From UBA3792 sp045114775 (GTDB lineage: Bacteria; Bacillota; Clostridia; Christensenellales; CAG-138): a DNA stretch of 64,000 nucleotides. The position numbers and the translations under genes were made by a program. The stretch lies in contig JBGULC010000043.1 in the NCBI GenBank assembly GCA_045114775.1, forward strand, positions 62,001-126,000, given 5' to 3'. Under the pieces are notes generated by a model. That model saw nothing but the letters and a program-made list of their open reading frames with translations. It did no database searches and was not told where the DNA came from. This document shows, in pieces, positions 57,498-64,000 of this stretch (position 1 is its first letter; every line of letters starts with the position of its first letter).

Positions 57498-58379
57498 TTA
57501 AAGCATCGCGCTGTCCTCGGGGAAGGACGCCTGCATGATATCCCGTTTCAGCGTGGAATCCGTGACCGCAGCGCGGGCGAGCACCATCTTGCCCGCTTCA
57601 ACCGAGTGCGTAAGCCACACGCTGCCGCCGATCACGCAGTCGTTTCCGATACGCGTTTCGCCGCCGAGGATCGTCGCGCCGGCGTAGATGACCACGCGGT
57701 CGCCGATGTCCGGATGGCGCTTCACGCCTTTCACCGGCATGCCGTCGGCGTCGGTGTCGAAGCTCTTCGCGCCAAGCGTGACGTGCTGATAGATCTTCAC
57801 GCCTTGGCCGATGGTCGTGGTCTCGCCGATGACGACGCCCGTGCCGTGGTCGATGAAGAATGCGTCTCCGATCGTCGCGCCCGGGTGGATGTCGATGCCG
57901 GTACGGCGGTGCGCGTATTCCGTCATAACGCGCGGCAGCAGCGGCACGCTCTCAAGATACAGAACATGCGCGAGCCGATAGGTGGCGATCGCGGGAAACG
58001 CCGGATAGCAGAGGACGATCTCATCCACGCCGCGCGCCGCGGGGTCGCCGATGTATGCGGCCATGAGGTCGGTTTTCAGGACCCGGTAGACATCCGGCAG
58101 CGCGCCGATCAGCGCTTGCGTGACGGCTCCGGCGCGTTTCGCATCATAGGAAAGCATGGAGAGAAGCGAGGATAAAAGCTCCGCCGCTTCAAAAAGCGCC
58201 TGTTCGCGCATGATTGCTTTTCCGGCATGCCGCGGGAACATGGCGTCGATCAGTCGGTCCGTCATGCATTCGGCGCTGCTTGTAAACGCACTGAAATCGC
58301 TTGCGCCGATATGACCGTCGTCCGCATCCCGCAGCGCGTCCGCGGTCCTGCCGATCAGTTCTCTGAATGAGTGATCCAT
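57498..58379 (-). CDS. cysE: Serine O-acetyltransferase
   Basis: 293 residues. A helical N-terminal domain of about 170 residues is followed by the left-handed beta helix: IDIHPGATIGDAFFIDHGTG, VVIGETTTIGQGVKIYQHVT, VKRHPDIGDRVVIYAGATIL. Catalytic His and Asp are in FIDHGTG and KRHPDI. Makes O-acetylserine, the substrate of the CysK enzyme coded immediately upstream. The form is the long EpsC-like type. The stop is close to its terminator. Start 2 nt after cysK with a gagg site. Confidence 0.95.
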   Translation of the reverse strand: MDHSFRELIGRTADALRDADDGHIGASDFSAFTSSAECMTDRLIDAMFPRHAGKAIMREQALFEAAELLSSLLSMLSYDAKRAGAVTQALIGALPDVYRVLKTDLMAAYIGDPAARGVDEIVLCYPAFPAIATYRLAHVLYLESVPLLPRVMTEYAHRRTGIDIHPGATIGDAFFIDHGTGVVIGETTTIGQGVKIYQHVTLGAKSFDTDADGMPVKGVKRHPDIGDRVVIYAGATILGGETRIGNDCVIGGSVWLTHSVEAGKMVLARAAVTDSTLKRDIMQASFPEDSAML

Positions 58380-58381
58380 GT

Positions 58382-59311
58382 TCAGTCCTCAAAAAGCGTT
58401 GTCGAGAGGTAGCGGTCGCCGCCGTCCGGCAGCAGCACGACGATCGTTTTGCCGCGGTTTTCGGGGCGCTTTGCAAGCAGGATCGCCGCATATGTCGCCG
58501 CGCCGGAGGAAATGCCGACCGCAACGCCTTCGCGCGTGCCGATGCTGCGCGCGGCTGCAAACGCGTCTTCGTTCTGTACGGGGATCACCTCGTCATAGAT
58601 CGACGTATCCAGTACGTCCGGCACGAAGCCCGCGCCGATGCCCTGGATCTTGTGCGCGCCCGCGCTGCCGCCCGAGAGAACGGGGGAGGAGGCGGGCTCG
58701 ACCGCGACAACCTTTACGTTCGGGTTGCGTTCCTTCAGATATCGACCGACGCCGGTGATCGTGCCGCCTGTGCCGACGCCCGCGACGAAAATATCGACTT
58801 TACCGTCGGTATCGGCGAAGATCTCCGGCCCGGTTGTCTCATAATGCGCCTTCGGGTTTGCGGGGTTGATGAACTGTCCCGCGATGATCGCGTTCGGGAT
58901 GTCTTTCACGAGTTCGTTTGCCTTGGCGATCGCGCCTTTCATGCCGGCGGCGCCGTCCGTCAGGACGAGCTCCGCACCGTATGCGCGCATCATGCGGCGG
59001 CGTTCGATGCTCATGGTTTCCGGCATGACGATGATCGTGTGGTACCCGCGCGCTGCGGCGACGGCGGCAAGGCCGATGCCGGTGTTGCCGGAGGTCGGCT
59101 CGATTATGACCGATCTGGGCTTCAGAAGTCCGCGGTTTTCCGCGTCCAGGATCATCGATCTTGCGACGCGGTCCTTGACAGAGCCCGTGGGGTTCATGTA
59201 CTCGAGCTTTGCGAAAAGCTTTGCGGAAAGGCCTTCGGCCCGTTCGGTATGGACAAGCTCCAGAAGCGGCGTTCTGCCGATGAGCTGATCAAAGGATGTA
59301 AAAACGTTCAT
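58382..59311 (-). CDS. cysK: Cysteine synthase A (O-acetylserine sulfhydrylase)
   Basis: 309 residues. PLP lysine Lys46 in GSVKDRVA, EPTSGNTGIGLA binding the carboxylate, GVGTGGTITGVGRYLKE the phosphate loop, and PDGGDRYLST near the end. Joins sulfide to O-acetylserine. It is the first structural gene of an operon with cysE and lies behind a cysteine-rich leader peptide and terminator, so attenuation by cysteine supply is inferred. Start at 59311 has ggagg. Confidence 0.96.
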   Translation of the reverse strand: MNVFTSFDQLIGRTPLLELVHTERAEGLSAKLFAKLEYMNPTGSVKDRVARSMILDAENRGLLKPRSVIIEPTSGNTGIGLAAVAAARGYHTIIVMPETMSIERRRMMRAYGAELVLTDGAAGMKGAIAKANELVKDIPNAIIAGQFINPANPKAHYETTGPEIFADTDGKVDIFVAGVGTGGTITGVGRYLKERNPNVKVVAVEPASSPVLSGGSAGAHKIQGIGAGFVPDVLDTSIYDEVIPVQNEDAFAAARSIGTREGVAVGISSGAATYAAILLAKRPENRGKTIVVLLPDGGDRYLSTTLFED

Positions 59312-59361
59312 GTGGAAATCCTCCTCGATATGGTATGATATGGTTCGATTTCAGGTGCGGA

Positions 59362-59397
59362 TAAACAAAAAGCCGGAAAGCCCGCAAGCTTCCCGGC
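59362..59397 (-). terminator. Attenuator terminator before cysK
   Basis: Stem gccgggaagc/gctttccggc (59388-59397, 59372-59381) with one G-U pair, then TTTTTGTTT on the minus strand. It lies between the leader peptide and cysK. Confidence 0.8.
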
Positions 59398-59411
59398 AGA
59401 ACGACAAAACC

Positions 59412-59477
59412 CTATCCGAGCGCGCAAACGGGCATACATCGACCGGTACAGCAACACGCGAAACGATGGTTATTCAT
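59412..59477 (-). CDS. Cysteine-rich leader peptide of the cysK-cysE operon
   Basis: A 21-residue ORF from ATG 59477, with aaaggag 10 nt upstream, ending TAG at 59412. The peptide contains ACCCTGRC and VCALG: five cysteines, three of them consecutive. Ribosome stalling at the Cys codons when charged tRNA-Cys is short would favour readthrough of the terminator at 59362-59397. Cys-rich attenuator peptides are known from actinobacterial sulfur operons. Confidence 0.78.
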   Translation of the reverse strand: MNNHRFACCCTGRCMPVCALG

Positions 59478-59508
59478 ACCCGCCCGGCTCCTTTCAAAGA
59501 TTGTATAT

Positions 59509-59537
59509 AGTATACGGACTGCGATTCAAATTGTCAA
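59509..59537 (-). promoter_or_regulatory. Promoter of the cys leader-cysK-cysE operon
   Basis: On the minus strand consensus TTGACA (59532-59537) and TATACT (59509-59514), 17-bp spacer. Confidence 0.88.
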
Positions 59538-59582
59538 GACTGTTTTTTTTAAAATGAAACGGCAGGGAAACATAAAAATATA

Positions 59583-59611
59583 TTGTTTCATAACAACGAG
59601 TATGATATACT
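59583..59611 (+). promoter_or_regulatory. Promoter of the pullulanase gene
   Basis: TTGTTT (59583-59588), 17-bp spacer, TATACT (59606-59611), about 42 nt before ATG. The -35 box is weak. Confidence 0.55.
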
Positions 59612-59653
59612 ATTTATATATCGGCGGACAACGTCGAAAAGGAGGGAAAAACA

Positions 59654-62395
59654 ATGCAAAAACGCTGGATCGCGTGTCTTTTGGCACTCTTGATGGTGTT
59701 GGGTCTGTTTGCCTGCAACCCGGCTGCAAACGAGCCGCAGCAGGCGGAAACGACGGAAGCGCCCGCTCCCGAGCCGGAACCCGCACCGGAGCCCGAGCCG
59801 GAGCCGGAACCCGCACCGGAGCCGGAACCCGAGCCGGAGCCGGAACCCGAGCCGGAACCAGAGCCGGAGCCAGTGCCGGTCGAGGACGAATACTTCCTGC
59901 CGAAGGAAGAGGGCAAGAATCAGCTCACCGTTTACTGGAAAGCGGATTCGATCAACTTTGAGACGAGCGACATGTGGATGTGGTTCCCCGGCGCGGACGG
60001 ACGCGGCTATCCGATGTACCCGTGCGCGTACGGCGGAAAGTGCATGATCAACGTGCCGGAGGGCGTCGAGGAGGTAGGCTTCATCGTACGCATTAACTGC
60101 TCCGACCCGGGCGCCGCGTCCTGGGGCGACGCGACGAAGGTCTATGACGGCGACCGCTATGCACAGATGGACGGCGATACGCAGATCTATCTGGTCGGCG
60201 ACGAAGCGGCAATCTATTACAGCAACGACGGCGGAGCAACGCTTATGCAGAAACAGTCAGTCAACTCCATCGGTATCGTTTCGAAGAACGAGATCCGGTA
60301 TAGCATTACTCCGGCTATGCGGATCGAGAGCCTCGATCAGATCGCGGTCTGCGAAGGGGATCGCAGACTTGAAATCGAGAGCCTGTCGAGCCTCAACAAC
60401 GAGGTCACGATGGGGGTGATCAAGCTCAAAGAGGACCTGGATATCTCGAAGCTTTACAGCGTGGAGATCGAGGGCTATGAAAAGACGGTCGCGATCCCGA
60501 CGGGCATCTTCGATTCGAAGGACTTCATCGAGAATTACACCTATGACGGCGATGATCTCGGCGCGGTCATAAACGGTGATGAAACGACCTTCAAGGTCTG
60601 GGCGCCGACGGCAAGCCGCGTGGTCCTGAACCTCTTTGAGGCGGGCGACGGCTGCGAAGCGTTCCTGTCCGTCGACATGGAGAAGGCGGAGAAGGGCGTC
60701 TGGACGAGCACGCAGCCGTACGGCAGCGGCACGTATTACACCTATACGGTCACAACGGCTGCCGGTACGCAGGAGACGACCGACCCGTACGCCAAGGCGC
60801 TCGGCGTCAACGGCGACCGCGGCATGGTCATCGACCTCGATTCCACCGATCCAGAGGGCTGGGCGGAAGACGCGTTCTATGACAAGCTCGACACCTATCA
60901 GGATGCGATCATCTGGGAAGTTCACGTTCGCGACTTCTCTAACCGCATCGAGGGCAGCAAGTATCCGGGCAAGTATCTCGCGTTCACTGAGAAGGGCCTG
61001 AAGAATGCCTCCGGCGAGCCGGTCGGTCTGGATTATTTGCTCGACCTCGGCGTGACGCATATCCATCTGCAGCCGGTCTATGACTACGCGACGGTCAAGG
61101 AGGACAAAACCGAACCGCAGTTCAACTGGGGCTACGATCCGAAGAACTACAATGCGCCCGAGGGCAGCTATTCGACCGACCCGTACCATGGCGAGGTTCG
61201 TGTGAACGAGTTCAAGCAGATGGTGCAGGCGCTTCACGACAACGACCTTGCGATCGTCATGGATGTCGTCTACAACCATACCTTTGACGGCAACGCGAAC
61301 CTCAACAAGATCGTTCCGTATTACTACTACCGTTATCTGCCGAACGGCGAAAACTCCAACGGCAGCGGCTGCGGCAACGAGACCGCGTCCGAACGCGTCA
61401 TGTTCCGCAAGTTCATGGTCGATTCCGTCACCTACTGGGCGACCGAGTATCACATCGACGGCTTCCGCTTCGACCTGATGGGGCTGCACGATATCAAGAC
61501 GATGCAGGCGATCGAACAAGCACTGCATGCAATCAATCCGAAGGCGATCATCTACGGCGAGGGCTGGACCGGCGGCACATCCACGCTGCGCTCGAATGAG
61601 CAGGCAGTCCAGGCGAACATCCGTGAAGTCACCGCAAGCGAAGGCGCGGCCGGCAGCGTTGCAGTGTTCAACGATGCGATCCGCGACGGATTAAAGGGCA
61701 GCGTGTTCAACGCGACGGACAAGGGCTACATCAGCGGCGATCCCAGTAAGAGCCGCGCGACGGCGGTCGCATTCGGCATTGAGGGCGGCAGCAACAGCAC
61801 ACAGTCCTGGAGGGTCGACAACGCGATGGTCATCAACTACATGTCCTCGCACGACAACCGCACGGTCTGGGACAAGATCACAAACGCGAATCCCGATGCG
61901 ACCGATGAGCAGAAGGCGCAGATGGTTCGTCTCGGCGCGGCGATCGTCCTGATCAGTAAGGGCACACCGTTCTGGCTTGCGGGTGAGGAAATGCTGCGCA
62001 CCAAGGGCGGCGATCACAACAGCTATATGTCCTCCGACAAGGTCAACAACATCGACTGGGATGCGCTGACGTCGGGCTCGCTCGTTGCGCAGACGCGCGA
62101 TTGGTATAAGAACCTGATCGCGATCCGCAAGGCGTGGAGTTTCCTGCGCGGCGCAGACGTGTACTGTGAAGTGCTCGGCGACGCTTCGATCGTCGCGACC
62201 TATACGGAGAACGACACGGTCGTTGCGATCGCGGTCATCAACCCGCACGACGCGGAGATCAATTACACGCTGCCGGAAGGCGAGTGGGGCGTGCTGATTA
62301 ACGGCGACTTCATTTCGGCGGATCCGAACGGACCGATCTCGGGCGAGGTCGCGGTTCCTGCGATGGGCATGCTGCTGGTCGTGTCGAATCCGTAA
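59654..62395 (+). CDS. pulA: Type I pullulanase, surface lipoprotein
   Basis: 913 residues. Lipobox LGLFACN (Cys21), then a (Pro-Glu)n/Ala linker (residues 38-77). CBM41-like starch-binding domain (about 85-200), a middle domain, a CBM48 domain (about 297-385), and the GH13 barrel with the pullulanase motif FNWGYDPKNYNAPEGSYS. Catalytic residues: Asp607 (DGFRFDLMG), Glu636 (YGEGWTGG), Asp734 (SSHDNRTV). It cuts alpha-1,6 branches in pullulan and starch outside the cell. Start behind ggaggg. Terminator at 62442. Confidence 0.95.
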   Translation: MQKRWIACLLALLMVLGLFACNPAANEPQQAETTEAPAPEPEPAPEPEPEPEPAPEPEPEPEPEPEPEPEPEPVPVEDEYFLPKEEGKNQLTVYWKADSINFETSDMWMWFPGADGRGYPMYPCAYGGKCMINVPEGVEEVGFIVRINCSDPGAASWGDATKVYDGDRYAQMDGDTQIYLVGDEAAIYYSNDGGATLMQKQSVNSIGIVSKNEIRYSITPAMRIESLDQIAVCEGDRRLEIESLSSLNNEVTMGVIKLKEDLDISKLYSVEIEGYEKTVAIPTGIFDSKDFIENYTYDGDDLGAVINGDETTFKVWAPTASRVVLNLFEAGDGCEAFLSVDMEKAEKGVWTSTQPYGSGTYYTYTVTTAAGTQETTDPYAKALGVNGDRGMVIDLDSTDPEGWAEDAFYDKLDTYQDAIIWEVHVRDFSNRIEGSKYPGKYLAFTEKGLKNASGEPVGLDYLLDLGVTHIHLQPVYDYATVKEDKTEPQFNWGYDPKNYNAPEGSYSTDPYHGEVRVNEFKQMVQALHDNDLAIVMDVVYNHTFDGNANLNKIVPYYYYRYLPNGENSNGSGCGNETASERVMFRKFMVDSVTYWATEYHIDGFRFDLMGLHDIKTMQAIEQALHAINPKAIIYGEGWTGGTSTLRSNEQAVQANIREVTASEGAAGSVAVFNDAIRDGLKGSVFNATDKGYISGDPSKSRATAVAFGIEGGSNSTQSWRVDNAMVINYMSSHDNRTVWDKITNANPDATDEQKAQMVRLGAAIVLISKGTPFWLAGEEMLRTKGGDHNSYMSSDKVNNIDWDALTSGSLVAQTRDWYKNLIAIRKAWSFLRGADVYCEVLGDASIVATYTENDTVVAIAVINPHDAEINYTLPEGEWGVLINGDFISADPNGPISGEVAVPAMGMLLVVSNP

Positions 62396-62441
62396 CATAC
62401 AACCGTGTGCAGGCGAGGCCGACTCCGGCCTTATGCAACAA

Positions 62442-62470
62442 AGCGGCAGGCATAACGCCTGCCGCTTTTG
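62442..62470 (+). terminator. Terminator of the pullulanase gene
   Basis: Perfect 11-bp stem aagcggcaggc/gcctgccgctt and TTTT. Confidence 0.85.
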
Positions 62471-62562
62471 CGCGCAAAAGGGAATGATTATTTGTAGAAA
62501 GGGCTTTGCCCGCCCGATTGGACAGCGGAACGGGCGGTCTTTCTTTCAACAGCCCGACACGC

Positions 62563-63234
62563 TTAAAGCGAGTCGATGATCTCCAGAAGCTCCAAAGGAT
62601 GCGAGATCACATGTTCCGCGCCCGCTTCGCGAAGAAATGCTTCTCCGCGGTAGCCCCAGCCGCAGCCAACGCAGGTGAGGCCTGCGTTTTTCGCAAACTG
62701 AACGTCGACGTCCATGTCGCCGAGATAGAGCGTCTCCTCGCGGGTGAATCCGAGCGCTTCGCGCACGACGTCAAGCATCGTCGGATCGGGCTTTACGGGG
62801 TAGTCCGCGCACTGTCCCTGCACGCGCGCGAAAAGATCGCCCTCGGGGAAGAGCGTTCGGATCATTTTCTTCGCGTGCGGATCGGGCTTGTTTGTGACGA
62901 CCGCGAGCGCGATCCCGCGGCGCTTCAGCTCGTGCAGCATTTCCGGCATTTCGGGATACGGCACGGTCGTGTCGCAGAGGTGCTCGGCATAATCCGCGTT
63001 CCATCCGTCGCGCACGTCGGTCCACGCCTCAAAGCGGTCCTGCGGCACGGCGTTTTTACACATATAGACAATGCTCTTGCCGATGAGCCCGGAAACGCCC
63101 TCGTCCGAATAGGTCGGAAAGCCGAGCGCGGCAAGCGCACGGTTCAGCGAGGAAGCAATGTCTGAAAGCGTATTGCAGATCGTGCCGTCCAGATCGAACG
63201 CGACCAGTTTGAATCTGTTTTTCTTCTGTTCCAT
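62563..63234 (-). CDS. HAD hydrolase, phosphoglycolate phosphatase-like
   Basis: 223 residues from ATG 63234. Motif I is LVAFDLDGTICNTL, motif II Thr in LAVVTNKPD, motif III Lys in VKPDPTMLDVV, motif IV LYLGDMDVD. Helical cap between. Likely substrates are 2-phosphoglycolate or a related small phosphate (Gph-like). No ribosome site precedes the ATG, and the -10 box ends 7 nt before it; upstream reading to 63270 would cross the promoter and is rejected. Confidence 0.9.
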   Translation of the reverse strand: MEQKKNRFKLVAFDLDGTICNTLSDIASSLNRALAALGFPTYSDEGVSGLIGKSIVYMCKNAVPQDRFEAWTDVRDGWNADYAEHLCDTTVPYPEMPEMLHELKRRGIALAVVTNKPDPHAKKMIRTLFPEGDLFARVQGQCADYPVKPDPTMLDVVREALGFTREETLYLGDMDVDVQFAKNAGLTCVGCGWGYRGEAFLREAGAEHVISHPLELLEIIDSL

Positions 63235-63241
63235 AGCGCAC

Positions 63242-63270
63242 ATTCTACACGGTTTTTCAGTCTCCGTCAA
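63242..63270 (-). promoter_or_regulatory. Promoter of the HAD gene, near-leaderless
   Basis: On the minus strand TTGACG (63265-63270) and TAGAAT (63242-63247), 17-bp spacer. Predicted start at 63235, one base before ATG. Confidence 0.75.
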
Positions 63271-63291
63271 TGCCGTGTGCGATTTTCCTTC

Positions 63292-63319
63292 TTCACAAAA
63301 CCAAAAAATATGATATACT
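63292..63319 (+). promoter_or_regulatory. Promoter of the DUF2156 gene
   Basis: TTCACA (63292-63297) and TATACT (63314-63319), 16-bp spacer. Confidence 0.65.
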
Positions 63320-63338
63320 GAAAGAACAGGAGTTTTTT

Positions 63339-64000
63339 ATGGTCGAGTTTGAACGCCTTACCGGCGAAAACATATCGGCGCTGAAGCCGTTTTTTGAAAC
63401 GTATGCCTGCGGGATCTGCGACAACACGGTCGGCGCGGTCTATCAGTGGCGCGACGTCTATGTGTCGTATTATGCCGTCGTGGAAGGGATGCTGTTGATC
63501 CGCGCGGGCTACGGAGAATACGGCGAATGCTATACCGCCCCGCTCGGCGGCGGGAATTTCGCGGCTGCATGCGCGGCATGCGAGGCGGACGCGAAGCGGC
63601 GGGGTATCCCGCTCCGCTATTGTGTCGTGCCGTTTTGCATGATGCCGCTTTTGGAAACGCATTACGGCGACCGCATCGAGGCGGAAAGTATCCGCGATTG
63701 GGCGGACTATCTCTATGACGCCGAAGCGTTTCGCACCTTTTCCGGCAAGCATTACCACGGGCAGAAGAACCACGTGAACCGCTTTTATCGCGAGCATCCG
63801 GACGCCGAGACGGTGATCGTTTCGGACGTTGAGACCGAGCAGAAATGTCTCGCGTTTTTGGACCGGTTTCGCGAGAAGCATCCGGAGTTTTCGGCGCTCG
63901 AGGAAAACGAGTGGAACGGCGCAAAGGATCTTCTGCTGCACAGAAACGCATTCGGACAGACGGCGGTCGCGCTTTCAGCGGGCGGCGAGGTCGTTGCCAT
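63339..64000 (+). CDS. DUF2156 domain protein (3' end cut by window)
   Basis: The first 220 codons are visible. Starts at ATG 63339 behind caggag. FETYACGICDNTVGAVYQWR near the start and FSGKHYHGQKNHVNRFYREH in the middle are DUF2156 signatures, the GNAT-fold domain also found at the C-terminus of lysyl-phosphatidylglycerol synthases. Stand-alone proteins of this type are widespread in Clostridia and probably transfer an aminoacyl or acyl group. The remaining part of the second GNAT-like half is outside the window. Confidence 0.85.
   Translation, partial: MVEFERLTGENISALKPFFETYACGICDNTVGAVYQWRDVYVSYYAVVEGMLLIRAGYGEYGECYTAPLGGGNFAAACAACEADAKRRGIPLRYCVVPFCMMPLLETHYGDRIEAESIRDWADYLYDAEAFRTFSGKHYHGQKNHVNRFYREHPDAETVIVSDVETEQKCLAFLDRFREKHPEFSALEENEWNGAKDLLLHRNAFGQTAVALSAGGEVVA

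Noticed and set aside
1..64000. CRISPR array, tRNA or rRNA genes, prophage or transposase
   Set aside because: No regularly spaced repeats, no cloverleaf-like or rRNA segments and no integrase or transposase motifs were seen on either strand by eye; a tRNAscan or Infernal run could still find a tRNA I overlooked.

Overview
The window looks like a chromosomal segment of a GC-rich, uncultured member of the Bacillota, class Clostridia, probably a gut lineage. The evidence is the ireB-ruvX-DUF1292 cluster, a KOW-domain gene between map and infA, zinc-type S14, a phenylalanine T-box, many sigma-A promoters with 17-bp spacers, strong AGGAGG ribosome sites, and DUF1292, DUF4358 and DUF1858 genes. 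I see no tRNA, rRNA, CRISPR array, transposase or prophage. The order and species cannot be fixed from the sequence alone.

Layout. 1-5335: cut end of a lipoprotein solute-binding gene, ireB-ruvX, a repeat island, DUF1292, a zinc-ribbon membrane protein, a HAD phosphatase, and on the minus strand pfkA with a second zinc-ribbon membrane protein. 5452-21287: one unbroken S10-spc-alpha ribosomal supercluster from rpsJ to rplQ, with secY, adk, map, infA and rpoA, a structured S10 leader and a hairpin ahead of rpsM. 21382-25408: a lipoprotein with repeated CxxC modules, an XRE regulator remnant, a TIGR02206-like membrane protein, and mgtE with a long leader holding a small ORF and a perfect palindrome. 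25641-27779: a sortase trio. 27833-29312: an AT-rich DUF4041/T5orf172 gene bracketed by inverted repeats, followed by a dense repeat island. 29765-31070: infC-rpmI-rplT with an L20-type attenuator. 31156-35133: a four-gene surface acylation cluster (SGNH, DUF4358, MBOAT, DHHW). 35155-43160: T-box-pheST-nadE-iclR, then D-aminoacylase and a WYL regulator. 43201-49209: a zinc-ribbon/thioredoxin-like/Ig-like membrane protein, an XRE regulator and a heterodimeric ABC exporter. 49423-57263: SpoU methyltransferase, DUF1858, a GH13 enzyme, a two-component system with a companion membrane protein, and a MATE transporter. 57498-59537: cysK-cysE behind a cysteine-rich leader peptide and terminator. 59654 to the end: a lipoprotein pullulanase, a HAD phosphatase and a cut DUF2156 gene.

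How it fits together. Translation capacity is controlled by leaders (S10 leader, L20 attenuator, Phe T-box). Cysteine synthesis appears to be controlled by a ribosome-mediated attenuator. Starch use is split between a surface pullulanase and a cytoplasmic GH13 enzyme. Four transport or metabolic genes (ABC exporter, GH13, MATE, HAD) lack a Shine-Dalgarno site and have a -10 box 6-9 nt from ATG, which predicts leaderless mRNAs.

The least explained signals are the dispersed palindromic repeat whose two copies differ by compensatory base pairs (1585-1690 and 57361-57460), the leaderless gene set, the mgtE leader, and the bracketed AT-rich DUF4041 island. Everything here comes from reading the sequence; no database search or folding program was run.
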